Assembly (NCBI GenBank): GCA_013290045.1
Contig: JABCYU010000004.1
Location: 1 to 41,819 of the forward strand
Direction: 5' to 3'
DNA: 41,819 bases
From: Methanobacteriota archaeon
GTDB taxonomy: Archaea; Thermoplasmatota; Thermoplasmata; Lutacidiplasmatales; UBA184
Program-made: the position numbers and the translations under genes
The notes under the pieces: generated by a model
Told to the model about the DNA's origin: nothing
The model's database searches: none
The model's input: only the letters and a program-made list of their open reading frames with translations
Part shown: positions 8,633-17,393 of the stretch, one piece after another
Layout of the letters: each line of letters starts with the position of its first letter
How positions within the stretch are numbered: position 1 is the first letter of the stretch

Positions 8633-9787
8633 ATGATGGGTTTCCTCACCGCGCCCCGTCTCGCATTCGGCGTCGGCGCCCTCGAACAGCTGAGCGCGCT
8701 GGGCGCGCGCCGCGCGCTCGTGGTGGTCGATCCGAACGTCGCACGTCTCGGACTCGAGCGCCGGGCGATCGAGGAGCTTCGGAAGACCGATACGGCCGTT
8801 GAGACCTGGGCCGGGCCGCCGGTCGACTCCACCGTTGAGGAGCTGGAACCGGGGGTGGCCAAGGCGAACGCCTTCCAACCGGACTGGATCGTCGCGGTCG
8901 GGGGCGGGAGCACGATCGATGCGGCGAAGGGCGTGTGGCTCCGCTTCGAGCGTCCGGAGCTGCCGATGGAGACGATCACCCCGCTCGTCGAACTCGGGTT
9001 GCGACGGCGTTGCCGCTTCGTCGCCGTGCCGACGACGAGCGGCAGCGGCGCGGAGGCCGGCTGGACCGTGGGTTTCCGGCGGGAGGGAGCCCTCCCGCTG
9101 GAGGTCGGATCGCGCGATCTCGTCTCCGACTGGGCGTTGTTGGACGCCACGCTCGCGCGCAGCATGCCGAGCGACGTCCGGGCGAACTCGGGGGCGGACC
9201 TGCTGGCCCACGCGCTGGAGGCGATCGCGTCGGAATGGTCGAACCCGTTCTCCGACGCCCTCGCGCGAGAGGCCCTGGCGACGGCGCTCACGAACCTGCC
9301 GAAGGTGGCGAAGCATCCGGACGACGACGAGGCGCGGACCGAGATCCACTACGCGGCGACGATGGCCGGCATCGCCGTCTCGAATTCGCAGGTCGGGGTC
9401 GGCCACGCCCTCGCCGCGGCGCTCGCGTCGGAGTTCCGCGTCGCCCACGGTCGGCTCCTCGGGGTCCTGCTGCCCTACGTGCTCGAGTACAACTTTCCGG
9501 CCGCGCGGGACCGTTACGGTACCCTCGCGCCGCTTCTCGGCCCGGCGTCGGTGCAGCATCGCGCCGCTCTTCCCGACCGGATCCGACCGGTCCTCGAGCA
9601 GCTCGGGATCCCCGCCACCCTGGAGGGAGTAGGGATCCCGGCGGCGGATCTCACGCCGCGGATCGCCGAGATCGCGCGGCGGGCCTCGAACAGCCCCGGG
9701 GCCGTCGCCAACCCGCGCGTCCCGTCGGACGACGAGATGCAGGCGTTGCTCCGAATCGCCCTGGCGGGCGGCCACGTCAACTTCTGA
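8633..9787 (+). CDS. Iron-containing (group III) alcohol dehydrogenase
   Basis: 384 residues, the usual family length. Visible are the NAD(P)-binding GGGSTIDAAKGVW (about residues 93-105), PTTSGSGAEAGW, the metal-ligand helix SGADLLAHALEA (Asp and His) and the later pair of His residues in VGVGHALAAALASEF and RVAHGRLLGVLLP. These are the four expected Fe/Zn ligands, so the enzyme looks active. It would reduce an aldehyde or oxidise a primary alcohol using NAD(P)H in the cytoplasm; the substrate cannot be predicted. Two ATGs occur in tandem at 8633 and 8636. The next gene is convergent. Confidence 0.92.
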   Translation: MMGFLTAPRLAFGVGALEQLSALGARRALVVVDPNVARLGLERRAIEELRKTDTAVETWAGPPVDSTVEELEPGVAKANAFQPDWIVAVGGGSTIDAAKGVWLRFERPELPMETITPLVELGLRRRCRFVAVPTTSGSGAEAGWTVGFRREGALPLEVGSRDLVSDWALLDATLARSMPSDVRANSGADLLAHALEAIASEWSNPFSDALAREALATALTNLPKVAKHPDDDEARTEIHYAATMAGIAVSNSQVGVGHALAAALASEFRVAHGRLLGVLLPYVLEYNFPAARDRYGTLAPLLGPASVQHRAALPDRIRPVLEQLGIPATLEGVGIPAADLTPRIAEIARRASNSPGAVANPRVPSDDEMQALLRIALAGGHVNF

Positions 9788-9811
9788 TCCCACGATCGCC
9801 GAGGTCGGCAG

Positions 9812-10600
9812 CTAGCGGCTCCGCCGGCTCCGGGTCCTCGCGCCGGCCCAGGAGGGCAACGCCGCGAGCGGACCCGAGGGTCCCCGGACCGGGCGTCGGC
9901 GGTCGCCGAGGGCGCTCCATTCGCCGAGCGCCCCCGCCCCGATCCCCGCCAAGAGCCCGGACGCCACGATCGGGACCGGCGAGAACGGCGGCGCGACCGA
10001 ACCCGGGCCCGGGGGGGCGAGGAACAGGTAGAGGGAGACCGGTGCCCCATCGACGACGACCTGGACGGTCGACGACCGGTACCCCGGCGCCGACACGGTG
10101 AGCGTGTAGCTGCCGTTCTCTAGATTGAGCCGGTAGACCCCCGACGCCCCGGAGGTCGTCACGATGTTTCCCGGGTCAGCGACCACGACGACGCCGGCGA
10201 TCCCCACCGACCCGACCGGATCGACGACCGCCCCGTGGACCGGGTAGACGTACGGCTGGAGGGTCACGTTGAGCGGGGCTCCTCCGGCGTGGACGACGGT
10301 GGTGACGGCCGAGGGGTGGAATCCGACATGCGTGACGGTGATCGTCACCGACCCGTTCGGGAGAACGAGCCCGAACGATCCATCGGAGGTGGTCGAAGTC
10401 GAGGGTCCGCTGCTGGCCGAGACGATCGCCCCGGGGACCGCTCCGCCGGTCAACGCGTCCAGGACCCAGCCGGAGAGCGTTGGCCCGGCCTGGGGGTGGC
10501 CGTGGGCCACCGGGGGCAGGGATGCCGGGTCGGCGAACGCCGCCCCCGAGGCCGATCCGACGGCCCAGAGGCAAACGAACAACAACAGAAATCGGCGCAC
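9812..10600 (-). CDS. Small anchored surface protein with two carboxypeptidase-regulatory-like domains
   Basis: GTG 10600 is chosen as start (RRFLLLFVCLWAVGSASG follows, a signal peptide). An AT-rich stretch on the minus strand (10624-10632) lies about 27 bases upstream, while the longer frame from 10651 has an unlikely Pro/Gly leader. Two beta-rich repeats follow: LSGWVLDALTGGAVPGAIVS and the VHGAVVDPVGSVGIAGVVVV region, each ending in a GSYTLTVSAPGY-like strand, typical of CarboxypepD_reg/PEGA-type domains. A hydrophobic segment (VPIVASGLLAGIGAGALG) is followed by a long Arg-rich cytoplasmic tail. It is likely a surface-exposed structural or binding protein. Confidence 0.75.
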   Translation of the reverse strand: MRRFLLLFVCLWAVGSASGAAFADPASLPPVAHGHPQAGPTLSGWVLDALTGGAVPGAIVSASSGPSTSTTSDGSFGLVLPNGSVTITVTHVGFHPSAVTTVVHAGGAPLNVTLQPYVYPVHGAVVDPVGSVGIAGVVVVADPGNIVTTSGASGVYRLNLENGSYTLTVSAPGYRSSTVQVVVDGAPVSLYLFLAPPGPGSVAPPFSPVPIVASGLLAGIGAGALGEWSALGDRRRPVRGPSGPLAALPSWAGARTRSRRSR

Positions 10601-10692
10601 ACACTCCCAGACGCCCCCGGGGGGGTTTTGGACCTTTGGGCCGGTTCTCACTCGGCGCGGGGGGCCCAGGGGCCTTGCGGACCGGCCCCGGG

Positions 10693-11781
10693 TCAGCTCC
10701 CGGCGACGGCGACGGCCGCCGACTTCGTCTCCCCCTTCCGGGGGAGCGGGGCCGGAAGCTCGCGGTTCTCGACGGCATGGTTGATCGCGATCTCGGCGAG
10801 GTCGCTGGCGTACGAGGCACTGCGTTCCAGGCTCTCGAGGACGTAGGCGAGACTCACGGCGAGGCGCCCCCGCTTCGTCGAGAGCTCCCGGAGGATCTTC
10901 TCCCGCTCGCGCGTGACCCGGTGGGCGTCGTCGACGACGGCGTTCGCGCGGGCGATGTCCTTCGCCTCAAGCGCGTCGAGCGCCTCGGCGAGCGCCGAGG
11001 AGGCGGCCGCGGAGAGCGACTCGAGCTCGTTGACGAGCGAGGGCGGGGGCTTCTCCTTGCCGAGCATCTCGACGGTGTCGGCGATGCGGACCGCATGGTC
11101 CGCGATACGCTCCAGGACCCGGGACGCCAACAGGTAGGTCGAGCACTCCGGCAGAGTGAGCCCGAGGCTCGTCAGCATCCGGGCGTCTCGCAACGCCGTC
11201 GTGACCTGCTTCTGCACGAACCAGTGGAGCCGGTCGACCTCCCAGTCGCGCTCGACGACATCGCGCGCGATCGATTGATCCTGCGAACGGAACGCCGCCA
11301 TGGCGTCGGTCTGCATCGCCCGGACCATCTGGTGCATCCGCCGGATCACCGAGGGGATCGGGAGCGGGTTCGTTCCCACGACGTCCTGAAGGACGACGGC
11401 GTCGGCCGTCTCCTCGAGGATCTCCGGACCGATCATCCGCTGGGTGAACGAACGGATCACGTCCCGCGTGTGGGGGCTCATCCGGCCGGGCGTGCGGACC
11501 TCGAGGAGGGGCGCGCCGGCGATGTACTCGGCGACGAGGATCCGGAACAGGTGGTCCTCGATCATGTCGTTGGTCACCTGGACGACCCGACGGATCGAGT
11601 CGACCCGGGGGCTGTCCTCGGCGTAGACCGTCAGCGAGCCATCGGAGCGGGGGGTGAACAACAGGACGTCCCCGGCGTGGAGCCCACGGCTGACGACCCA
11701 GGTCTTCGGCAGAGAGACGATGAACGTCGACCCGCCGGTCTTCTGGATTCGCCGCCCGTGGAAGCCCCCGGTCGTCCGCAT
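10693..11781 (-). CDS. AbrB/SpoVT-type DNA-binding domain fused to PhoU domains (phosphate uptake regulator-like)
   Basis: 362 residues from ATG 11781. The first 45 residues (GRRIQKTGGSTFIVSLPKTW, then GDVLLFT) form a swapped-hairpin AbrB-like domain. The rest is helical with PhoU features: D-E/R-rich helices including RVLERIADHAVRIADTVEML and a second copy near VLESLERSASYASDLAEIAI, the E-x-x-x-D metal-binding pattern of PhoU. Such archaeal fusions are thought to regulate phosphate transport, but no pst gene is in the window. The start is chosen over the GTG at 11796 because the TATA at 11806-11815 lies about 30 bases before this ATG. Confidence 0.88.
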   Translation of the reverse strand: MRTTGGFHGRRIQKTGGSTFIVSLPKTWVVSRGLHAGDVLLFTPRSDGSLTVYAEDSPRVDSIRRVVQVTNDMIEDHLFRILVAEYIAGAPLLEVRTPGRMSPHTRDVIRSFTQRMIGPEILEETADAVVLQDVVGTNPLPIPSVIRRMHQMVRAMQTDAMAAFRSQDQSIARDVVERDWEVDRLHWFVQKQVTTALRDARMLTSLGLTLPECSTYLLASRVLERIADHAVRIADTVEMLGKEKPPPSLVNELESLSAAASSALAEALDALEAKDIARANAVVDDAHRVTREREKILRELSTKRGRLAVSLAYVLESLERSASYASDLAEIAINHAVENRELPAPLPRKGETKSAAVAVAGS

Positions 11782-11805
11782 GCGCTCGGGTCGCACTTCT
11801 CCCGA

Positions 11806-11815
11806 TACTATATAG
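11806..11815 (-). promoter_or_regulatory. Box A (TATA) for the AbrB-PhoU gene
   Basis: The minus strand reads CTATATAGTA here, the most AT-rich element of this spacer, centred about 30 bases upstream of ATG 11781. A separate element at 11889-11897 serves the opposite strand. Confidence 0.65.
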
Positions 11816-11888
11816 ATTTGCGAGCTCGCCCGGACATCGGCCTTCCGGGAGATTCCCCACGCCAGCGGCCGGCCGTTGCGGGGGCGCT

Positions 11889-11897
11889 CTAATAATC
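11889..11897 (+). promoter_or_regulatory. Box A-like element for the dehydrogenase operon
   Basis: CTAATAATC is centred 29 bases before ATG 11922, the expected position for a leaderless or nearly leaderless transcript covering the dehydrogenase pair and perhaps the following genes. Confidence 0.5.
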
Positions 11898-11921
11898 GGC
11901 GCCCGGTTCGTTCGAGCCTCC

Positions 11922-13595
11922 ATGGCCTCCCCGCCGCGCTCCACCGTACGGTTCGGGTCGCGGCGTCTTCCGATCTCGCCGGGTCGAAGCCTTCTGGAGG
12001 CGTTATGGAACGGCCGGCTGCCGATCCTGCAACGGTCGATCCGTTACCATCGACCCCGCGCCCCCTTCTGCGGGGTCGGTCAGTGCACCCAGTGTCTGGT
12101 CCGGGTCAACGGGGTACCGAACGTCCGCGCCTGCCGGTACGTCCCGGGCGACGGCGACGTCGTCGAGACGGAGAACGCGTGGCCCTCACCCAACCACGAC
12201 GTTCTGGGCGCGCTCGACCTGCTGCTGCCGGGGGGAATCGATACCCTTCGGGGGTTCCGACGACCGGCGTTCCTCACCCCGCTGTACCATCAGGTCGTCC
12301 GGCGGCTTTCCGGATACGGGCGCATCGCCGACCGCCCGGGGGGGATCGAACCACCGGCGGCCCGCCGTATCGAGACCGAGGTGGCGGTCCTCGGTACCGG
12401 GATCGCCGGCGCGGCGGCGCTTTCGACCCTCGCCGAGCACGGGATCGCGTCCGTCGGGATCGACACGAGCCCGATCGCCGCGGTTCGACCCGGCGTCGCG
12501 ATGCTCTCGGGAACGACCGTGGCGTTCCTGCCTCCTCCCCGACCCGAGGTCGATCGACCGTGGCGCCTCATCGCCGTCGAGGGTCGACGACGAGGGGTCG
12601 ACGTGCGAGCGAGATCCGTGATCATCGCCACCGGGGGGTACGATGCGGGACTCTGGTTCGCCGGGAGCGACCGACCGGGGGTGGTGACGGCCGAGGGGGC
12701 CCTCGCCTTCACCGAACCGAACCGCGCCCCGTTCTTCCGACGCGCGGTGGTGTTCGGCGGTGGCGAGCGGGCCGCGGAAATCCTCGATCGGTGCGGCCCG
12801 CAGGTCGACGCCGTGGTCGCGCCGGGATCCGTATCCCCCGAACTCACCGAGAAGGCCTCGGCCCTGGAGGTGCCGCTCTACCCGAGGACGCTGCTGATGG
12901 CCGCGATCGGGCGCCGCCGGGTCCGGGGGGTCCGGCTGCGTTCCCGGGCGGACGGCGCTGAGTTCTCGCTCGAGACGGATGCGGTGATCCTGGCCCACCG
13001 CCGGCTGCCTCACCCGCAGCTCTACTTCCAGGCCGGGGCGGAGATGGAGTGGCGGAACGCCGGCGGGGCGTACTACCCGAAGCTGGGTCGAGGCACCGCC
13101 ACCAGTCAGCCGGGACTGTTCGGGGCGGGCGAGGGCGCGGGGTTCGTGGGAACCGCCGCCGCCGAGGCGAGCGGGACCGCGGCGGCGATGCAGGCGCTGG
13201 GGGAAGAGCCCCCGAGTCTCGCCAATTTGGGCCGGGTCGACGCGATCGAGCCGAACGAGATCGAGGGCTACTACCGCCAGCTGTTCGCAGGGCGCCGACC
13301 GAAGGGCAAGTGGATCGTCTGTCCCTGCGAGGACGTGATGCTCACCGAGATCGAGGAGGCGCACGAACGGGGATACCGGGGGATCGAGGTGATCAAGCGC
13401 TACACGGGGGTCGGCTCCGGGCTCTGCCAGGGCCGGTACTGCCTACCGGACACCCTGCTGCTCCTCGCCCGGCTCGAGCAGCGGCGGCCTACCGAGGTCG
13501 GATACATCACCCAGCGGCCTCCCGTGACCCCGCTCCCGCTCTCGGCGTTCGCCGGCCTCCCCGACGAGTCGGAGCCGACGGGGGCCGCCCGATGA
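11922..13595 (+). CDS. FAD-dependent amine/amino-acid dehydrogenase, alpha subunit (HcnA-HcnB / SoxA-like)
   Basis: 557 residues with three modules. Residues of about 1-85 are a [2Fe-2S] ferredoxin-like domain (Fer2_4) with C-G-V-G-Q-C-T-Q-C and a distal Cys in NVRAC. A dinucleotide-binding FAD domain starts VAVLGTGIAGAAAL, with ATGGYDAGLWFAGSDRPGVV and GAGEGAGFVGTAAAEA further on. The C-terminus carries a BFD-like cluster, VCPCEDV and CQGRYC. This is the layout of HcnA fused to HcnB, also seen in opine and proline dehydrogenase alpha subunits. The C-terminal GcvT-like folate domain of sarcosine oxidase SoxA is absent. It acts with the beta subunit encoded next (ATGA overlap). Substrate oxidation would occur in the beta subunit, with electrons passing through the FeS centres. 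The substrate is unknown. Confidence 0.85.
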   Translation: MASPPRSTVRFGSRRLPISPGRSLLEALWNGRLPILQRSIRYHRPRAPFCGVGQCTQCLVRVNGVPNVRACRYVPGDGDVVETENAWPSPNHDVLGALDLLLPGGIDTLRGFRRPAFLTPLYHQVVRRLSGYGRIADRPGGIEPPAARRIETEVAVLGTGIAGAAALSTLAEHGIASVGIDTSPIAAVRPGVAMLSGTTVAFLPPPRPEVDRPWRLIAVEGRRRGVDVRARSVIIATGGYDAGLWFAGSDRPGVVTAEGALAFTEPNRAPFFRRAVVFGGGERAAEILDRCGPQVDAVVAPGSVSPELTEKASALEVPLYPRTLLMAAIGRRRVRGVRLRSRADGAEFSLETDAVILAHRRLPHPQLYFQAGAEMEWRNAGGAYYPKLGRGTATSQPGLFGAGEGAGFVGTAAAEASGTAAAMQALGEEPPSLANLGRVDAIEPNEIEGYYRQLFAGRRPKGKWIVCPCEDVMLTEIEEAHERGYRGIEVIKRYTGVGSGLCQGRYCLPDTLLLLARLEQRRPTEVGYITQRPPVTPLPLSAFAGLPDESEPTGAAR

Positions 13596-14758
13596 CCCGC
13601 GCATCGCGAGACCGGTACCCCACGGTCATCGTCGGCGCCGGGATCGTCGGGCTGTTCACCGCCTACCATCTCGCTCGCGCCGGCGGGGGCCCGATCCTCG
13701 TCGTCGACCGCGGGTTCCTTTCCGGTGGCGCCTCCGGGCGCAACGGGGGCGGCGTTCGCCAGCAGTGGGAGACCACGGCCACGGTCCGGCTCGCCCGCGA
13801 GTCGGTCGATGCGTTCCGGCGCTTCGGGCGGGAGTTCGGCTACAACATCTGGTTCCGCCAGGGGGGCTACCTGTTCCTGGCCGAGAGCCCGGCCGAGCTC
13901 GAACGGTTGCGGCGGGTCCGGTCCGTCGTCCGGGGGGAGGGGCTCGACGCGCGCGAGCTCACGCAATCCGAGATCCCCCGCTACATCAACGGCCTCGAAC
14001 TGGACGGCGTGGTCGGGGGGACATTCCTCGGCTCCGACGGGACCCTCTACCCCTTCCCCGCGATCTGGGGGCTCTACGAGTCCGTGCGATCGCTCGGGGT
14101 CGAGGTGCTCCTCGGGTCGGAGGCGACCGGGGTCGCGACCGCCAACGGCAAGGTCGTCGGGATCGGCCTCTCCTCGGGCTCCGTCTCGACCGATGCCGTC
14201 GTGAATGCGGCGGGGGGATGGTCGTCGGAGCTCACGCGCCGCGCCGGGCTCGCGCCCGCGAACGACGCGACGCGTCACGAGATCCTGGCGACGGAACCGT
14301 TGAAGCCGTTCCTTGACCCGATGGTCGTCCGGCTGTCCGACGGCCTGTACTTCTCCCAGACGATGCGCGGGGAGATCGTCGGGGGACTCACCGTCGCGCA
14401 CGCTCCCGGGACCGCGCGCGGGATGCCGAGCTCTCCAAATTTCCTGCGGGCGATGTCCCGGGCGCTCACCCAGCTGGTCCCTCGCCTCTCGAGCCTCGGG
14501 ATCCTTCGGGCCTGGTCCGGGTTCTACGACGATACCCCGGACGGGCTCCCGTTGATCGGCGAGGACCCCCGCCTCCCCGGCTTCTTCCAGGCGAACGGGT
14601 TCGGCGGACACGGGTTCATGCTCGCTCCGGCGTCGTCGCGCCGCGTCGCCCAGGCGGTCCTCGGAGAACCGACGGACCTCGACCCCGGGTTGTTCGGCCC
14701 CGGCCGGTTCCGGGACCCGGGACGGACCCGCCCCGTCGAGCGGGCGCAGCTCGGCTGA
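13592..14758 (+). CDS. FAD-dependent oxidoreductase of the DAO/sarcosine oxidase beta family
   Basis: 388 residues from the ATG overlapping the previous stop (ATGA). The N-terminus TVIVGAGIVGLFTAYHLARA is the FAD-binding dinucleotide fold, followed by SGRNGGGVRQQW, typical of SoxB/HcnC proteins. The C-terminus FYDDTPDGLPLIGEDPRLPG and GFGGHGFMLAPA closes the FAD site as in the DAO family. A longer frame beginning at 13049 lies over the alpha gene and is a shadow. This subunit probably oxidises the C-N bond of a small amine or amino acid (sarcosine, glycine, proline or opine-like). Assignment beyond the family is not possible from sequence. Confidence 0.88.
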   Translation: MTRASRDRYPTVIVGAGIVGLFTAYHLARAGGGPILVVDRGFLSGGASGRNGGGVRQQWETTATVRLARESVDAFRRFGREFGYNIWFRQGGYLFLAESPAELERLRRVRSVVRGEGLDARELTQSEIPRYINGLELDGVVGGTFLGSDGTLYPFPAIWGLYESVRSLGVEVLLGSEATGVATANGKVVGIGLSSGSVSTDAVVNAAGGWSSELTRRAGLAPANDATRHEILATEPLKPFLDPMVVRLSDGLYFSQTMRGEIVGGLTVAHAPGTARGMPSSPNFLRAMSRALTQLVPRLSSLGILRAWSGFYDDTPDGLPLIGEDPRLPGFFQANGFGGHGFMLAPASSRRVAQAVLGEPTDLDPGLFGPGRFRDPGRTRPVERAQLG

Positions 14759-14810
14759 CGGGGCACCGGCCCCCCAAGCCGTTTTCCGAGGCCGCCGGTT
14801 CCCGAGCCTC

Positions 14811-16139
14811 GTGGACCGCTCGCCGACGGAACCGTTCTACGAGCCGTTCCCCCGGTCGAGCGGCCCGCCGCCGAAGGGGCCGGACCCGGTCCACGTCCTC
14901 GCGTTCCGGGGGGCGGTCACCGGCGCCGACGCCTATCGGGCGGTCCGCTCCGCCCTCCGGGTGGAGGAGAACGTCCTGCGGGTCGGGAACCGGTTCGTCC
15001 CCGCGGACCGGTACCGCGAGATCGCGTTCGTGGCCGTGGGTCACGCCGCCCTCTCCTCGGCGCTCGGCATCTGTGACGCTCTCGGGGACCGGGTGACCCA
15101 GGGGCTGGTCGTCGGGCCGGACCCGGTCCCTCCCGAGGTCCCGTTCAAGGCGATGCGGACCACCGACGCGTGGCCCGGCGACGTCGAGGCGGAGCCGAGC
15201 GCGGCGGCGATCCTCGAACTGGCGAACGGTCTCGGCGAGCGCGATCTGCTGATCCTCGCGATCTCCCCCGGGGCCCTTCCCTGGCTCGCCACGCCCCCGA
15301 AGGGTCGCACCGGGACCGGCTGGGCGGCTTGGCTCCGCCAGGCGCACACGGCCGGGGCGACCGGCGCCGAGGTCGCGAGCCTCGCGCGGCTCACCGGCCG
15401 CGGGGCCGTCGGCGGCCAGCTCGCGATCGCCGCCTCCACGGCGACCGTCGTGCCGCTTCTCATCGACCGGGGCGACGGGGCCGCCGGGGTGGGAGGCGGA
15501 CCGACGCTCCTCCCCAACGACCTCGAGCGGATCGGAGGTCGCGCCCTCCTGGAGCGCACCGGCCTCTGGTCGACGATGCCCGCCGCCGAGACGGCGTTGT
15601 TCGCCCCGCATCCGGGGACCCCGGCCAAGCTCGGGGAGAACGTACATCGCCCGGTCGTCGTCGCGACGCCGGCGGATGCGCTGCGCGGCGCGGCCGACTC
15701 GGTCGGGGAGCGCAAGTACATGCCGAGGCTCGCGGCATTGAGCCTCTCCGACCCCCCCGAGGCGGCGGCGGAGCGTTTCCTCCAGCGGGTCGACGCCGTG
15801 GTCGAGGAGAACCGGGTGGAGATGGTCGACGCGGGGCGCAAGGGGATCGTCGCGTTCGCCGCGCTCACGCTCGGCCTCCCCGAGGGGGTCGATGAGCAGC
15901 CGGCGTTCGAACGGTTCCTCGTCGCCGTGCGGTCGCACGTACGTCGCCGCGAGCTGACGATCTCGCTGTTGCGGACGAAGGGCGCCTCCGAGCGCGGAGC
16001 CCCGCCCGGGGCTGTGATCGGCGGAGCGATCGTCCCTGGGGGGAGCGCCGGCGCCGCGCGTCCGCTCCCGATGCGCTCCGGTATCACCGACGTGGGGTTG
16101 ATGGCCGTGGCGCTCGCCCCGGCCTCGACGGCGGGCTAG
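14811..16139 (+). CDS. Glycerate 2-kinase (MOFRL)-like protein with degenerate active-site motifs
   Basis: 442 residues, starting at GTG 14811. The order of elements follows MOFRL-type glycerate kinases: DAYRAVRSALRVEENVLRVG, the strand IAFVAVGHAALSSALGICDA, RDLLILAISPGALPWLA, and a later VGGQLAIAAST. The family signatures are altered: the G-x-G-K-A-A element reads GHAALSS, the S-G-G-G-S-A loop reads SPGALPW, and the G-H-P-x-P-D element reads TDAWPGD. Loss of all three suggests a non-kinase or pseudoenzyme. It lies 52 bases after the dehydrogenase pair and 9 bases before the MFS gene on the same strand, so it may belong to the same metabolic operon. Confidence in the fold is moderate. Confidence 0.6.
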   Translation: MDRSPTEPFYEPFPRSSGPPPKGPDPVHVLAFRGAVTGADAYRAVRSALRVEENVLRVGNRFVPADRYREIAFVAVGHAALSSALGICDALGDRVTQGLVVGPDPVPPEVPFKAMRTTDAWPGDVEAEPSAAAILELANGLGERDLLILAISPGALPWLATPPKGRTGTGWAAWLRQAHTAGATGAEVASLARLTGRGAVGGQLAIAASTATVVPLLIDRGDGAAGVGGGPTLLPNDLERIGGRALLERTGLWSTMPAAETALFAPHPGTPAKLGENVHRPVVVATPADALRGAADSVGERKYMPRLAALSLSDPPEAAAERFLQRVDAVVEENRVEMVDAGRKGIVAFAALTLGLPEGVDEQPAFERFLVAVRSHVRRRELTISLLRTKGASERGAPPGAVIGGAIVPGGSAGAARPLPMRSGITDVGLMAVALAPASTAG

Positions 16140-16148
16140 CGGGGACCC

Positions 16149-17393
16149 GTGGCGGTCGAACCGGCGCCGCCGGCGAAGGGCGGAGGGTATCGGGCGCTTC
16201 TCTCGGACCGGAACTTCCGGTTCGTTTTCCTCTCCGGGTCGGCCGGGGACACGGGCTACGCCGTCTACTCGATCGCGATCCTGTGGCTCGCCTACCGGGT
16301 CTCCGGGAGCCTCGCCGTCGCCGGCCTCGTCCTGTTCGTCGAGTTCGGGGTCTACTCGCTGTCGTTCCTCGTCGGCCCGTTCGTCGATCGGGTCGCGGAC
16401 CTTCGGACGGTGTTGCTGATCGGCTACCCGATCCAGGCGCTCTTCGCGTTCCTCATCGGGCTGTTGCAGCTGGAGGGGCGTCTGACGACGTTCGCGCTCC
16501 TGGCGCTCGTGATCGCCCTTTCCGTCGTCTGGGATTTCACGTGGACCGCGAGCCAGGCGATCCTCCCCCGGGTCGTCTCGGGCGAGGCGCTGTTCCGGGC
16601 CAACGGACTTCTCGGGGCCGTCAACGGGGGCAACCAGATCGCGGGGTATGCTGCCGGGGCCGGGCTGATCCTGCTCGTGGGACCGGCCGGTGGGGCGCTG
16701 CTGTACGCCGGGCTGAACCTCGCCGGCGCGGTGTTCGCGCTGCCGATCCGGGCCCCCCTGGGAGCCTCCACCCGTACCGGATACCTCGACGAGCTGCGTG
16801 ACGGGTGGCGCTACCTATCGGCCGGCGACGGTCACCCGAGATTGCAGTTCGTCGCCTTCAGCTCGGCCCAGGGCCTCTTCAGCGCGGCCCCCGCCCTCCT
16901 CATCGCGCTCCTCGCCGCGAGCCGGTTCGACGCTCCGGCGTCGAGCTACGGGATCCTGTTCACCGCGTTCGCCATCGGGGGCGTCGTCGGGAGCCTGGCG
17001 ATCGGGCAGCTCAATCCGCGGCAGCGCCTGACGGAGTTCCTTGTCGGGATCGGCCTCGTCGAAGGGGGGCTGGTCGTCGTGGCCGTTCAGGCGGCGCCGA
17101 TGCTGTGGCCGAGCATCGCCGCGTGGTTCGCGGTGGGCGCGTTCGACGTCGGGTTCTACACCGCGTACATCGCCTACCTCCAGGCGACGACGCCGCCCCC
17201 GCTCGTGGCCCGCACGCTCACTAACGCCTACTTCCCGAGGGGAGGCGCCCGGGCGATCGGCGGGCTGCTCGTCGGCGTCCTCGCCCTGTCGCTGTCGGCG
17301 ACGACGCTCGGCGTGATCGTTGGCGGGGCGTTCGTTGCCGCCGCCCTCGCGGGACCGGCGCTACTGCCCGCGGTCCGTCGCCTGCGGTTCTGA
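16149..17393 (+). CDS. MFS transporter
   Basis: 414 residues with 10-12 hydrophobic segments, starting GTG 16149. The cytoplasmic loop after the second helix pair, FLVGPFVDRVADLRTVLLIG, is the classical MFS motif A (G-x-x-x-D-R-x-x-R-R). NFRFVFLSGSAGDTGYAVYS matches the first helix of the MFS_3 (efflux) group. It could export a product of, or import a substrate for, the dehydrogenase genes upstream; direction is not determinable. The 3' end overlaps the convergent gene by 33 bases. Confidence 0.85.
   Translation: MAVEPAPPAKGGGYRALLSDRNFRFVFLSGSAGDTGYAVYSIAILWLAYRVSGSLAVAGLVLFVEFGVYSLSFLVGPFVDRVADLRTVLLIGYPIQALFAFLIGLLQLEGRLTTFALLALVIALSVVWDFTWTASQAILPRVVSGEALFRANGLLGAVNGGNQIAGYAAGAGLILLVGPAGGALLYAGLNLAGAVFALPIRAPLGASTRTGYLDELRDGWRYLSAGDGHPRLQFVAFSSAQGLFSAAPALLIALLAASRFDAPASSYGILFTAFAIGGVVGSLAIGQLNPRQRLTEFLVGIGLVEGGLVVVAVQAAPMLWPSIAAWFAVGAFDVGFYTAYIAYLQATTPPPLVARTLTNAYFPRGGARAIGGLLVGVLALSLSATTLGVIVGGAFVAAALAGPALLPAVRRLRF

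Noticed and set aside
13049-13591. Long N-terminal extension of the beta-subunit frame
   Set aside because: The extension is out-of-frame shadow of the alpha subunit; the ATGA overlap and the FAD motif place the start at 13592.
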